This document shows positions 1 through 7,649 of a DNA stretch of 44,644 nt, piece by piece. How positions within the stretch are numbered: the first letter of the stretch is position 1; each line of letters starts with the position of its first letter. The translations under genes and the position numbers were made by a program. The DNA lies in the NCBI RefSeq assembly GCF_009720725.1, contig NZ_WNKT01000034.1:1-44644 (forward strand), given 5' to 3'. Below the pieces are notes generated by a model. The model did no database searches. It had not been told where the DNA came from and was given only the letters and a program-made list of their open reading frames with translations. This DNA comes from Allochromatium palmeri. Lineage in GTDB: Bacteria; Pseudomonadota; Gammaproteobacteria; Chromatiales; Chromatiaceae.

Positions 1-47
1 GATTCACCCATTTTGACTAACCCTTCTGTACCGGTTTGATAACTTAA

Positions 48-836
48 ATGACTGTCCGGTTTTCAGGGTCCACTTTACTCATCACGGGCGGCGCCCAAGG
101 CATCGGTCGCGCCCTGGCTCAGGCATTCCTGGCCGAGGGATGGCGCGTGGCCGTGCTCGACCGGGAGGCCGAAGCGCTGGCTGAGGTGACGGCTGAATGG
201 GCGACCCCGGCCTGTCTCGGGCTGGACACTGATGTCGGCGATGAAGCGGCGGTCGAGCGCGCCTTCGCCGCACTCGCGGCCTGGCAGTCTCGGGATGGCC
301 AGCCCGACGGCCTGGATCTGCTGGTCAACAACGCCGGTCTGGCCGACCCGCTGAGCGGTCCGCTCGAAACACTGTCGCTGGCCGACTGGCGGCGCTGGCA
401 GGATAGCCATCTGACCGGCGCCTTTCTCTGCACCCGCGCGGCCATTCCAGGGCTGCGCCGACGTCGCGGTGCGATCGTCAACATTGCTTCGACCCGCGCC
501 CTGCAATCCGAACCGCACTGCGAAGCCTATGCCGCCGCCAAGGGCGGCCTGCTGGCTTTCACCCACGCTGCCGCGATCAGTCTGGGACCGGAGATCCGGG
601 TCAATGCCATCAGCCCCGGCTGGATCGAGACCGGTCCGCTCCAGAAGTCGGCCCATCGGCGCGTCCCGCACCATCGCCCGATCGATCGGACTCAACATGC
701 CGTCGGGCGGGTCGGCGCGCCGGAAGACATCGTCGCCGCCGTGCGCTTCCTGGCCGGCGACCAGGCCGGATTCATCACCGGCCAGAACCTGATCGTCGAT
801 GGCGGGATGACCCGGACCATGATCTATGCGGCGTGA
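48..836 (+). CDS. SDR family NAD(P)-dependent oxidoreductase
   Basis: This is a classical short-chain dehydrogenase/reductase of 262 residues, a cytosolic NAD(P)(H)-dependent alcohol/keto oxidoreductase. The Rossmann cofactor motif TGGAQGIG is at residues 13-20, NNAG at 94-97, the catalytic Ser near 148 and the YxxxK pair at Tyr161/Lys165. The C-terminus carries the usual ITGQNLIVDGGM segment. The length is normal for the family. The substrate cannot be read from sequence. It starts at the first in-frame ATG of the window and no clear Shine-Dalgarno is visible. It is followed at once by the WGR gene on the same strand. Confidence 0.93.
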   Translation: MTVRFSGSTLLITGGAQGIGRALAQAFLAEGWRVAVLDREAEALAEVTAEWATPACLGLDTDVGDEAAVERAFAALAAWQSRDGQPDGLDLLVNNAGLADPLSGPLETLSLADWRRWQDSHLTGAFLCTRAAIPGLRRRRGAIVNIASTRALQSEPHCEAYAAAKGGLLAFTHAAAISLGPEIRVNAISPGWIETGPLQKSAHRRVPHHRPIDRTQHAVGRVGAPEDIVAAVRFLAGDQAGFITGQNLIVDGGMTRTMIYAA

Positions 837-843
837 CGCCGAC

Positions 844-1170
844 ATGGGCGCACGACACTCAACACGTCGCCCGAGCCTGGAGACAGCGCCGAACCGGCCG
901 GTCCGGCCTCACACCGATGGCGAGCCGTCTCAATGCCGCTGGATTCATCCGGAGAAACAGCGTTACTACAGCGTCGCCCTGGTCCGCGACCTGTTCGGCG
1001 AGTGGACATTGCTTCAGTGTTGGGGAGCAATCGGCTCACATCTGGGCGGACAGCGCCTCGTGTGGGTCGAGTCGCGCGAGGCTGGACTCCAACAGATCAT
1101 GGCGACCGGGAAGCGGCGCCGGCAGCATGGTTATCGGGAGCCGGAGCCCGTCTCCACAGACATTCGCTGA
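844..1170 (+). CDS. WGR domain-containing protein
   Basis: A short protein of about 108 residues built almost entirely of one WGR domain. Recognisable pieces are RYYSVALVRDLFGEW, then LLQCWGAIGSHLGGQ (the W-G-x-I-G signature), and the closing KRRRQHGY. WGR domains are nucleic-acid-binding modules best known from PARP proteins. Stand-alone bacterial versions are common and poorly characterised, and DNA or RNA binding here is inference. The frame is also open from an ATG at 826 that overlaps the dehydrogenase stop, so the start is uncertain. It converges with the BREX-2 operon, whose last gene brxHI ends at 1300. The 130 bases between them hold nothing recognised. Confidence 0.75.
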   Translation: MGARHSTRRPSLETAPNRPVRPHTDGEPSQCRWIHPEKQRYYSVALVRDLFGEWTLLQCWGAIGSHLGGQRLVWVESREAGLQQIMATGKRRRQHGYREPEPVSTDIR

Positions 1171-1299
1171 ACACATGCCAGGTCACGGACTGGCCACGAT
1201 AGCCAGCGCCCGCGAACATGACGATCAGCCCGGACTGCTGCGGCCTCCAGGGCGTAGCAAAGACGTGAGTTCATCTGGCGGGCTCCGTGGACTTGCCGG

Positions 1300-3486
1300 C
1301 TAGCGACTGATCTGCCCGCTTGCCAGGCTAGAGTCGCTCAGCCGCATGACCGCCATAGGCACGCTCGCCAGCAACGCAAGTGCATCGGAACAGTCATGGC
1401 GAGCGATCATCTCACGCTCCCTGAGCTCGGCTGGTAAGCATTCCCCGAACTTCAGCTCAGCGATGAACGTCTCGTCGAGCGGCAGCGCGAGTTCGCTCGC
1501 TTTGCCGAAAACCTTGTTGCGGATCGCCGTCGCCATCGACGCGAGATCCACCGCGCCGGTGAAGCTGATCGTGAGATTATCGGCGACGATCCTGGTCGCC
1601 TCTCCAGCCAGCGCATTCGCGATCGTCGCATTGACGAGCCGGCCCGCGAAGGTCCACCAGACGAGGCTGTCGCGCGCCTCAGCGATGAGGAAGGTCTTGC
1701 CCGGCTCTACCCAGTCCAAGGCTTCGCGCAGTTCGGCCATGTGCTCCAGGGCGCGACGCGAGAAGGCGACCGGTGGTTCTGCGCGCGCGAGCACGCGGGG
1801 AATCGCCTGACAGAGCTCGAAATGCAAGGGTTGGCCGGCGCTCAGCCATTGCGAGCGTCCGCGTAGCGCTGTCGGTTCGACGTATGCCTTGCGTCTCGGC
1901 CAGTCAATGTATTGGGTTGCCCAAGAGCGACCTCCGAGGGTCAGGAGCGCCGGCCCTTCCTCTTTCAGGATGAAGGTCGATTGATGGACCTCACCAATCT
2001 CTTGTCGGCCATGGAAGACCTTGATCGAGGGTGGACTCACGAACACCGAGAACAGGTCCATGAAGTGCCTGGCGCCGAATTGACGCTCACCCGATCCGCC
2101 GATCCCCAGCAGCCCCTGATCGGTGTGGAGAATCTCCGTTTCGAGCATGAAGTCAAGGATGCGCTGAAAGTCATCCCGCTCGAGCGTCCCCAATCCCGGA
2201 AGCCGTCCCAGCCAGGCGGGCCAATCCGCGGCGGTGATCCCGGTTTCCTGGAGGGCGAGGCCCATGATCTGCTGAGCGAACAGATGCATCGGCAAGGGCG
2301 GCGGCTCGATCGGCTCGACAAAGCCTTCGCTCCACAGTTGCAGCAGGGCCGCCGCCGGCAGGAAGGCCTCCGCCTTGGTGATCAGAAAGAGACAGTTGCG
2401 CGCGGTCCCCGGGCGACGTCCGGTGCGTCCGATCCGCTGCAGGAAGGACGACACCCGGCTCGGGGTATCGATCTGAATGATCCGGTCGAGATCCCCCACA
2501 TCGATCCCCAGCTCCAGCGTGCTGGTCGCGACGATCACGCAGTCCTGTCCTTGACTGAAGGCCGTCTCCGCCGCCTGTCGCTCCTCCAGACTCAGGCAGC
2601 TATGCGAGACATAGGTGCTCACACCGAGTCCACGCAGTTCGATTGCCAGCTCTTCGACCTGCATTCGGCTGTCGCAGAAGACCAGGCGCTTCTCTCCTCG
2701 ATGCAGCCGGGAGATCACCAGGGCCGCATTGCGCAGATTGCCGACCCAGTCGAGTTCGATCTCCGGAGGTCGACCGGCATCCGTCGGCGGATCGATCACG
2801 CGGCGCGGTTGGTCAAGGCCCGCTGCGAGCCAGTCGCACAGGTGCTCGGGGTTGCCAACCGTCGCCGAGAGTCCCACCCGCTGCAAGTCTCGCCCCGCGA
2901 TGCGGCTGAGCCGCTCAAGCAGGTACAGCAGATGCCAGCCGCGATCATCGCCCGCAAAGGCATGTACCTCGTCAAGGACGACACAGCGCAGATTCGCGAA
3001 GAGCTGCCGATGGTCGATCCGCCTGGAGATCAGCGTCACTTCCAGGGACTCGGGCGTCGTCAGGAGGATGTCCGGCGGGTCGGCGATGAGCTTGGCCTTG
3101 CGCGCCGGGCCGACATCGCCGTGCCACAGCGCGACGCGCCGCCCGACCAACCCGGCATAGTGTGCGAGCCGCGGCTCGAGGTTGTTGAGCAGCGCTTTGA
3201 TCGGACAGATGTAGAGGACGCTGAGTCCCTCCCAGCGCTCGCTCAGCATCCGCGACAGAACAGGGAAGACCGCCGCTTCCGTCTTACCGCCCGCCGTGGG
3301 CGCCAGCAGGATGGCGTGTTCCCCGCGCAGAATCGGCGCGATCGTCGCCTCCTGCAACGGACGCAGTGAGCGCCAGCCCAGGGTGTTGACGATGTGGTGC
3401 TGAAGCGCCGGATGCAACTGATCGAAGGAGAATCCCCCCAACCCCCCTTTTTCAAAGGGGGGCTTCTCTTGTGAAACGCTGGCCAT
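1300..3486 (-). CDS. brxHI: BREX-2 Lhr-like DEAD/DEAH helicase BrxHI
   Basis: A 728-residue superfamily 2 helicase and the last gene of the BREX type 2 operon. Visible motifs are Walker A APTAGGKTE (62-70), DEVH (172-175), SAT (207-209) and motif VI QRIGRTGRR (350-358). The C-terminal half resembles Lhr-type helicases. BrxHI is one of the six core proteins of BREX-2 phage defence; its exact biochemical role is not settled. The first 20 residues (MASVSQEKPPFEKGGLGGF) derive from a palindromic CCCCCTTT-type repeat. No other start lies before the conserved domain, and GAGAGG sits just upstream of this ATG, so the repeat seems to supply the start. It lies downstream of brxD on the same strand. 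Confidence 0.92.
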   Translation of the reverse strand: MASVSQEKPPFEKGGLGGFSFDQLHPALQHHIVNTLGWRSLRPLQEATIAPILRGEHAILLAPTAGGKTEAAVFPVLSRMLSERWEGLSVLYICPIKALLNNLEPRLAHYAGLVGRRVALWHGDVGPARKAKLIADPPDILLTTPESLEVTLISRRIDHRQLFANLRCVVLDEVHAFAGDDRGWHLLYLLERLSRIAGRDLQRVGLSATVGNPEHLCDWLAAGLDQPRRVIDPPTDAGRPPEIELDWVGNLRNAALVISRLHRGEKRLVFCDSRMQVEELAIELRGLGVSTYVSHSCLSLEERQAAETAFSQGQDCVIVATSTLELGIDVGDLDRIIQIDTPSRVSSFLQRIGRTGRRPGTARNCLFLITKAEAFLPAAALLQLWSEGFVEPIEPPPLPMHLFAQQIMGLALQETGITAADWPAWLGRLPGLGTLERDDFQRILDFMLETEILHTDQGLLGIGGSGERQFGARHFMDLFSVFVSPPSIKVFHGRQEIGEVHQSTFILKEEGPALLTLGGRSWATQYIDWPRRKAYVEPTALRGRSQWLSAGQPLHFELCQAIPRVLARAEPPVAFSRRALEHMAELREALDWVEPGKTFLIAEARDSLVWWTFAGRLVNATIANALAGEATRIVADNLTISFTGAVDLASMATAIRNKVFGKASELALPLDETFIAELKFGECLPAELREREMIARHDCSDALALLASVPMAVMRLSDSSLASGQISR

Positions 3487-3585
3487 CAGCCTCTCTCACC
3501 CCCTTTGATCAAAGGGGGCTTATCCTGAGAAACACTGGTGTTACTGGCCATCAGCCTCTCTTAACCCCCCTTTGAAAAAGGGGGG
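3442..3585. repeat. Three CCCCC(C)TTT/AAAGGGGG(G) palindromes in a tandem duplication
   Basis: Three hairpins lie between brxD and brxHI: 3442-3462 (9-bp arms, 3-nt loop), 3499-3518 (a perfect 20-bp palindrome centred on GATC) and 3565-3585 (9-bp arms, 3-nt loop). The phrase CTGGCCATCAGCCTCTCT occurs at about 3479 and again at about 3545, so the unit of roughly 66 bp is tandemly duplicated. Elements of this form are widespread in Chromatiaceae and related genomes, where they leave PPFxKGG-type peptides in reading frames. Here they encode the last residues of BrxD and the first residues of BrxHI. Confidence 0.85.
3486..3551 (-). other. 21-codon leader ORF coupled to brxHI
   Basis: This short frame encodes MASNTSVSQDKPPLIKGG followed by ERG. 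It begins 9 nt after the brxD stop behind AGAGAGG and ends in TGATG, where its stop overlaps the brxHI start codon. It is a tandem-duplicated version of the brxHI 5' end (compare MASVSQEKPPFEKGG). It may permit translational coupling between brxD and brxHI, or it may simply be a by-product of repeat duplication. There is no sign of an independent function. Confidence 0.4.
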
Positions 3586-4919
3586 CCAGGGGGGATTTCC
3601 AACTCGATGTCGTCAACGCGAGCGGCCGAGCGGGCCGAGCGTTCGACAGCGGTCAGCTCCTGGTCGCTGACGGTGAGGGCATAATGCCGGCGCGGGTCGA
3701 AGTCGGCGAACTGATCGACCCGGTCGAGAACCTCGCCGACCAGCTTCTTCAGAAACACCCGAGGCGCGATTCCGACCTTGCCGCCCAAGGCGCCGGTGAC
3801 CGCCTGGGCTAGTGTGGCGACATAGGCGTCGTCAACCACCTGGCTGATACGCTCGCAGGCCTTCCCCTCCACGCACCCCGCCGCATAGAGATCCCGCACC
3901 TTGCGGCCCACCTCACAGAGGGCGGCGACGTCGAAGCCCCGCAAGCGGATCTGCACCGCTCTGGGGTTGTCGAAGCGGGCCTCGGTCGCAAAATCCACGG
4001 CGAGTCGCTGCGCCAGGGGCGGCAGTCGCTGCACCCCCATCGGGCCATCGAAGAAGGACGGCGTCCCGGTGACCACCAGATAGAGTCCCGGAAAGCGCCC
4101 GCTGTCGATCTCGTCCATGAGCTGCCGCAGGGCGTTCAAGCTCTTGTCGCGCACGTCCCCGCGCATACGTTGCAGGGTCTCCACCTCGTCGAGCACCAGC
4201 AGCAGCCCCGGATGGCCGGAATCCTTGAGGATGGTGAGCACGCCCTGCAGGAAGCTCAGGGCGCCGAAGTGGTCGATGTCGCCTTTGATGTTGGCGTAGC
4301 GCTTGATTGCAGCGGCGATGTTCGGCTGGCCCGCCATCCAGGCCAGAAGGCCGTCGGCGATGTCCTCGTGCCCTTCGAGCAGCGCGCGGCGATAGGCGCG
4401 CAGGGTCAGCGCAAAGGCCGGCGCCGAACGCACCACCTCACCGAGGCGCTTCTCCATCAAGCCGTCGGTGGCCTCGATCAGGGCCGAGGCGTCGTTGGGA
4501 TCGACCCCGCCCTGTGCGATCACGTCCTCTTCCAAGGCAAAAAACCAGGCGTCGATGACGTTGCGAAACGCCCCCGAGGGTGAATCGGCGGTGGTCAGCC
4601 GCTCGATCAACCGGCGGTAGACCGTCTCCAGTCGATGCAGTGGCGTTTCGGTCTCGGAGATCTGCACCTCGGCGCCGGCGAAGCCGAGGCGATGGGCGCG
4701 CTCACGCAGCCAGCGCACCATGAAGGTCTTGCCGCTCCCGTACTCACCGCGGATGGCCTTGAACTGGCCGCGCCCGCGCGCGACCGTCGTCAGCGCGTCG
4801 TCGAAGGCGGCCTCGAAGGACGTGAGCCCCACCGCCAGCGCATCGAGCCCGTATTGCGGCACCGTGCCGCGCCGCAGTGCGTCGATGATGTCGGCTCGGC
4901 GCTGGCGACTGATGCTCAT
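3561..4919 (-). CDS. brxD: BREX-2 ATP-binding protein BrxD
   Basis: A 452-residue P-loop ATPase of the BrxC/BrxD (DUF2791-like) group. Walker A GEYGSGKTF is at 58-66 and Walker B LLVLDEVE near 240-247. Its start overlaps the pglZ stop by 4 nt (ATGA), so the two are probably translationally coupled. The C-terminus ends IELEIPPGPPFSKGG, the last part of which is read from a palindromic repeat, so the native protein probably ended a few residues earlier. BrxD occurs only in BREX-2-type operons next to PglZ and BrxHI, as here. Its molecular role is unknown. Confidence 0.93.
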   Translation of the reverse strand: MSISRQRRADIIDALRRGTVPQYGLDALAVGLTSFEAAFDDALTTVARGRGQFKAIRGEYGSGKTFMVRWLRERAHRLGFAGAEVQISETETPLHRLETVYRRLIERLTTADSPSGAFRNVIDAWFFALEEDVIAQGGVDPNDASALIEATDGLMEKRLGEVVRSAPAFALTLRAYRRALLEGHEDIADGLLAWMAGQPNIAAAIKRYANIKGDIDHFGALSFLQGVLTILKDSGHPGLLLVLDEVETLQRMRGDVRDKSLNALRQLMDEIDSGRFPGLYLVVTGTPSFFDGPMGVQRLPPLAQRLAVDFATEARFDNPRAVQIRLRGFDVAALCEVGRKVRDLYAAGCVEGKACERISQVVDDAYVATLAQAVTGALGGKVGIAPRVFLKKLVGEVLDRVDQFADFDPRRHYALTVSDQELTAVERSARSAARVDDIELEIPPGPPFSKGG

Positions 4920-7639
4920 GACAACTCGAACTGGGTCTTCAGCGACGCGAGATCGAGGCGGATCGTCTTGGACGCCCGATCGATCGCCAGGACCGGATAG
5001 CCATCGACATTGAGCAACTTCTGCACACCCGCCAAAAGTCCGTTCAGGCGGATCTCAGGGAGCCCCAGGCCCTGCGCCACGGCGGCGGCCATCTGCTGAC
5101 CGCCCGCCTGTGACAGCAACTCCAGGAGCCGGCGCAACTGTGCCTCGCTCACCATGACCCGAGCGCTGCGCGCCCTCATCTGCGCATAGACCGGCGAGGC
5201 CAGCAGGGCGGCGATCCAATCGCCCTCCCCTATCATCGCCGGGCTTGGCGTGGGCGGCTCGGCGAAGAGGTCGAGCGTTAGCGTGTTCTGCTTCGACGGA
5301 CGGGCGGAGGACACAGGCGCGGACGCCACGGCGGCCTTGGCCGGCGGCTCCGACACCGGATCGAGCGCCCACCAGGCGGGCGCCTGTCGCGCGACTTCCT
5401 GCCAGCCGGTAATCGGGCCGGTCTCGCCGGCATTGCGGTAGACGCCGAACGGAATCAGCACCTCCTGAAGCGAGCCGCCGCCGTGATAGCCCATTTTCTT
5501 CGAGGTGTAGCGAATCCGCTCGGACCAGGGCAGGATGACCTGGTGGCCGGGCAGCGCCACGCGCTCGCCCGAGACCCGCACCTCGCCGTCCCCGACCGCC
5601 TCGGTCGTCGGCTTGAAGCGCGCCGACTCGGCATTGGACGGCATCAGCCGCATGTCGTGATCCAGCACATGACCATGGTCGCTGGTGAGGATCACCAGTC
5701 TCCCGGATTCGCGGGCGGCCTCCAGGATCTGGCGCAGCACGCCGACTGACGCCACCGACCAGCGCACCGACACCTGGGCGCCGCTACTCAAGTGGTCGTC
5801 AACCGCGTTGATCACCGCACCGACGACCCGGTGCGCCTGGCCCGCGATGATGTCCCGAACCCCTTCGGCCAGGGCGCCGCTGCCCGGCTGCTGGAGATCG
5901 CTCTTGTGAAACAAGAGGGGTGGAAACTTCGTCGATGACAGCGCCTTCAAGGCGGGGTGCGCGGCGAAGGCCTGTTTCTCCTCGCCACTGGCGCCCTCGC
6001 CCAGCGCTCCGGACAGCAAGGCATAGCGGCTGATCCGGGTGATCGTCGGCAAGGCGGCGAGCAGACAGCAGGGCGCCAGACGCTCCGCCGGCTGTAGCTC
6101 CACCCAGCCGTGATGCAACAGATCGCCCGCGAGTTCACGGTAGACGGCGTGACTCATCCCATCGAGCACCAGGACCAGCACCGGCTGCTGCTTCGCCAGG
6201 GGAGCGACCAAGCCCTCCAGCGCCCGCTCCACCGGCAAGACCGAGGCATCGACCTGATCTCCCCGAGCGATGGCCGACAGGTGATGCGAGAAGCGCTCGT
6301 TCAGGCGCTCGCGCCGCGCGGACACCTGACCGACCAGCCGTGTGTAGAGACGATTCAGTGCCTCGTGCTCATCGCCCGACCAGAGGCGGCTGCGCGCCCA
6401 GTCCAGATAGCCGCCGCTCGCAACATAGTCGTCGACCTGCTCCAGCAGGCTCCCGCGCTCCACCTCTTCGGTCTTCAGCCAGCGGCAGGCACGCACCGCC
6501 AGCTCCGCCGTGCCGAGCTGCTCGGTGCGGACCCTGGCCAACTGATGACGTCGCAGATCCGCCAGGGCGGCGAGCGCGGGTTCGATGGGTTTGCCCGCGA
6601 GCGCCGCCTGGAGCGCCTGCGCGAGCCGATCGAGCCGCTGTCCGTATCCGCCCGGAAGCAGGTCGGAGGCGGCGGCCAGCGGTTGCATGTCGAGACTCGC
6701 GAGGAGCTGCTCGGCCTGTGCAAGCGGGGCATTGAGCACGCGATAGGGGCGCTCGGCGAGGAGCCGTTCGAGGTAGTCGACGGTTGTCCGTCCATAGTCC
6801 TCAAGCGTCGCGTCGTCGATCCGTGCGCCGCCGATCAGGCGCTCGCGCAAGCGTCCCCTGGCCTGGAACAGGGCTTGGTCGAGCGTCAAACCGGCGCGAT
6901 AGAGCACCGAGCAGACCAGACCGATCGCCACCATGTCCCCCGCGTGCCCGTGTCGCCACAGGTTCAGAACCAGCTCGGTCGCGGCGCCCAGTCGGGGCCT
7001 GAGCCAGTCGCCCAGGTGCGCCGTCACGGTCTCGGGGAGTGCCGAGACCGCCGCGCTGACCTCCGAGCCGCGCGACCACTCCAGGAGCGCGTCCAGATCG
7101 AGCGCTTCGCCTGCGAAATCGAGCCGCGCCAAGGCCAGGGCGCGCCAAGCCTTGTCGAAATCCAGCACCTCGCCGAACTGAATGCGACCACGATAGCGCT
7201 CGAAGCCCTCGACCAGGGCCTCGGCGATCCAGCGGTAGGATTTAGCCGTCAGCCGCGGATCGATCCGGCGCACCCGCAGCAACTGCTCTAGGGTGCGCCA
7301 GGGGCTGATGCGCTTCGGCTCGCCGCCCCAGAGCCGTGCCAGGACGTCCTGCGACAGGCGCGTCTCATCGAAGGGCGAGAGCATTACCAACCGCTCGGCG
7401 CCGGGCCTATGGGTCACCAGCCGTTCACGCATCGCCAGCTCCGAGGGGCAATAGACCACCCGCAGCCATGTGTCCGACAGCGGCAGCCGCTGCTCGCGTG
7501 GTTCGATGGGTTCGGGCCAGACCAGGGCGATCCGATCGGCCTGGGCGTCCCTAGCCAGGATCGCCTGCACCTGGGTGAGCACGGCGCTGGGGAGTTTGGC
7601 ATGCTCGGAGACGGACGGATTCGACACGACTGAGGTCAT
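4916..7639 (-). CDS. pglZ: BREX-2 phosphatase-fold protein PglZ
   Basis: PglZ, about 907 residues, the signature protein of all BREX systems, with an alkaline-phosphatase-superfamily domain. Visible metal-site segments are VLVLDGMSHAVY (near residue 500) and LTSDHGHVLDHD (near 665), followed by GYHGGGSLQEVLIPFGVY. The N-terminal half is helical and not assignable by eye. The chosen start is the ATG just after the pglY stop; a GTG at 7663 overlapping pglY by 14 nt is the alternative. It overlaps brxD downstream by 4 nt. PglZ is required for BREX phage resistance in other systems. Confidence 0.93.
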   Translation of the reverse strand: MTSVVSNPSVSEHAKLPSAVLTQVQAILARDAQADRIALVWPEPIEPREQRLPLSDTWLRVVYCPSELAMRERLVTHRPGAERLVMLSPFDETRLSQDVLARLWGGEPKRISPWRTLEQLLRVRRIDPRLTAKSYRWIAEALVEGFERYRGRIQFGEVLDFDKAWRALALARLDFAGEALDLDALLEWSRGSEVSAAVSALPETVTAHLGDWLRPRLGAATELVLNLWRHGHAGDMVAIGLVCSVLYRAGLTLDQALFQARGRLRERLIGGARIDDATLEDYGRTTVDYLERLLAERPYRVLNAPLAQAEQLLASLDMQPLAAASDLLPGGYGQRLDRLAQALQAALAGKPIEPALAALADLRRHQLARVRTEQLGTAELAVRACRWLKTEEVERGSLLEQVDDYVASGGYLDWARSRLWSGDEHEALNRLYTRLVGQVSARRERLNERFSHHLSAIARGDQVDASVLPVERALEGLVAPLAKQQPVLVLVLDGMSHAVYRELAGDLLHHGWVELQPAERLAPCCLLAALPTITRISRYALLSGALGEGASGEEKQAFAAHPALKALSSTKFPPLLFHKSDLQQPGSGALAEGVRDIIAGQAHRVVGAVINAVDDHLSSGAQVSVRWSVASVGVLRQILEAARESGRLVILTSDHGHVLDHDMRLMPSNAESARFKPTTEAVGDGEVRVSGERVALPGHQVILPWSERIRYTSKKMGYHGGGSLQEVLIPFGVYRNAGETGPITGWQEVARQAPAWWALDPVSEPPAKAAVASAPVSSARPSKQNTLTLDLFAEPPTPSPAMIGEGDWIAALLASPVYAQMRARSARVMVSEAQLRRLLELLSQAGGQQMAAAVAQGLGLPEIRLNGLLAGVQKLLNVDGYPVLAIDRASKTIRLDLASLKTQFELS

Positions 7640-7649
7640 CGGCAGTGCT

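Noticed and set aside
1912-3369. Long open frame antisense to brxHI (485 codons)
   Set aside because: It is a high-GC shadow of brxHI on the opposite strand, with no domain and a composition rich in Arg, Gln and Asp.
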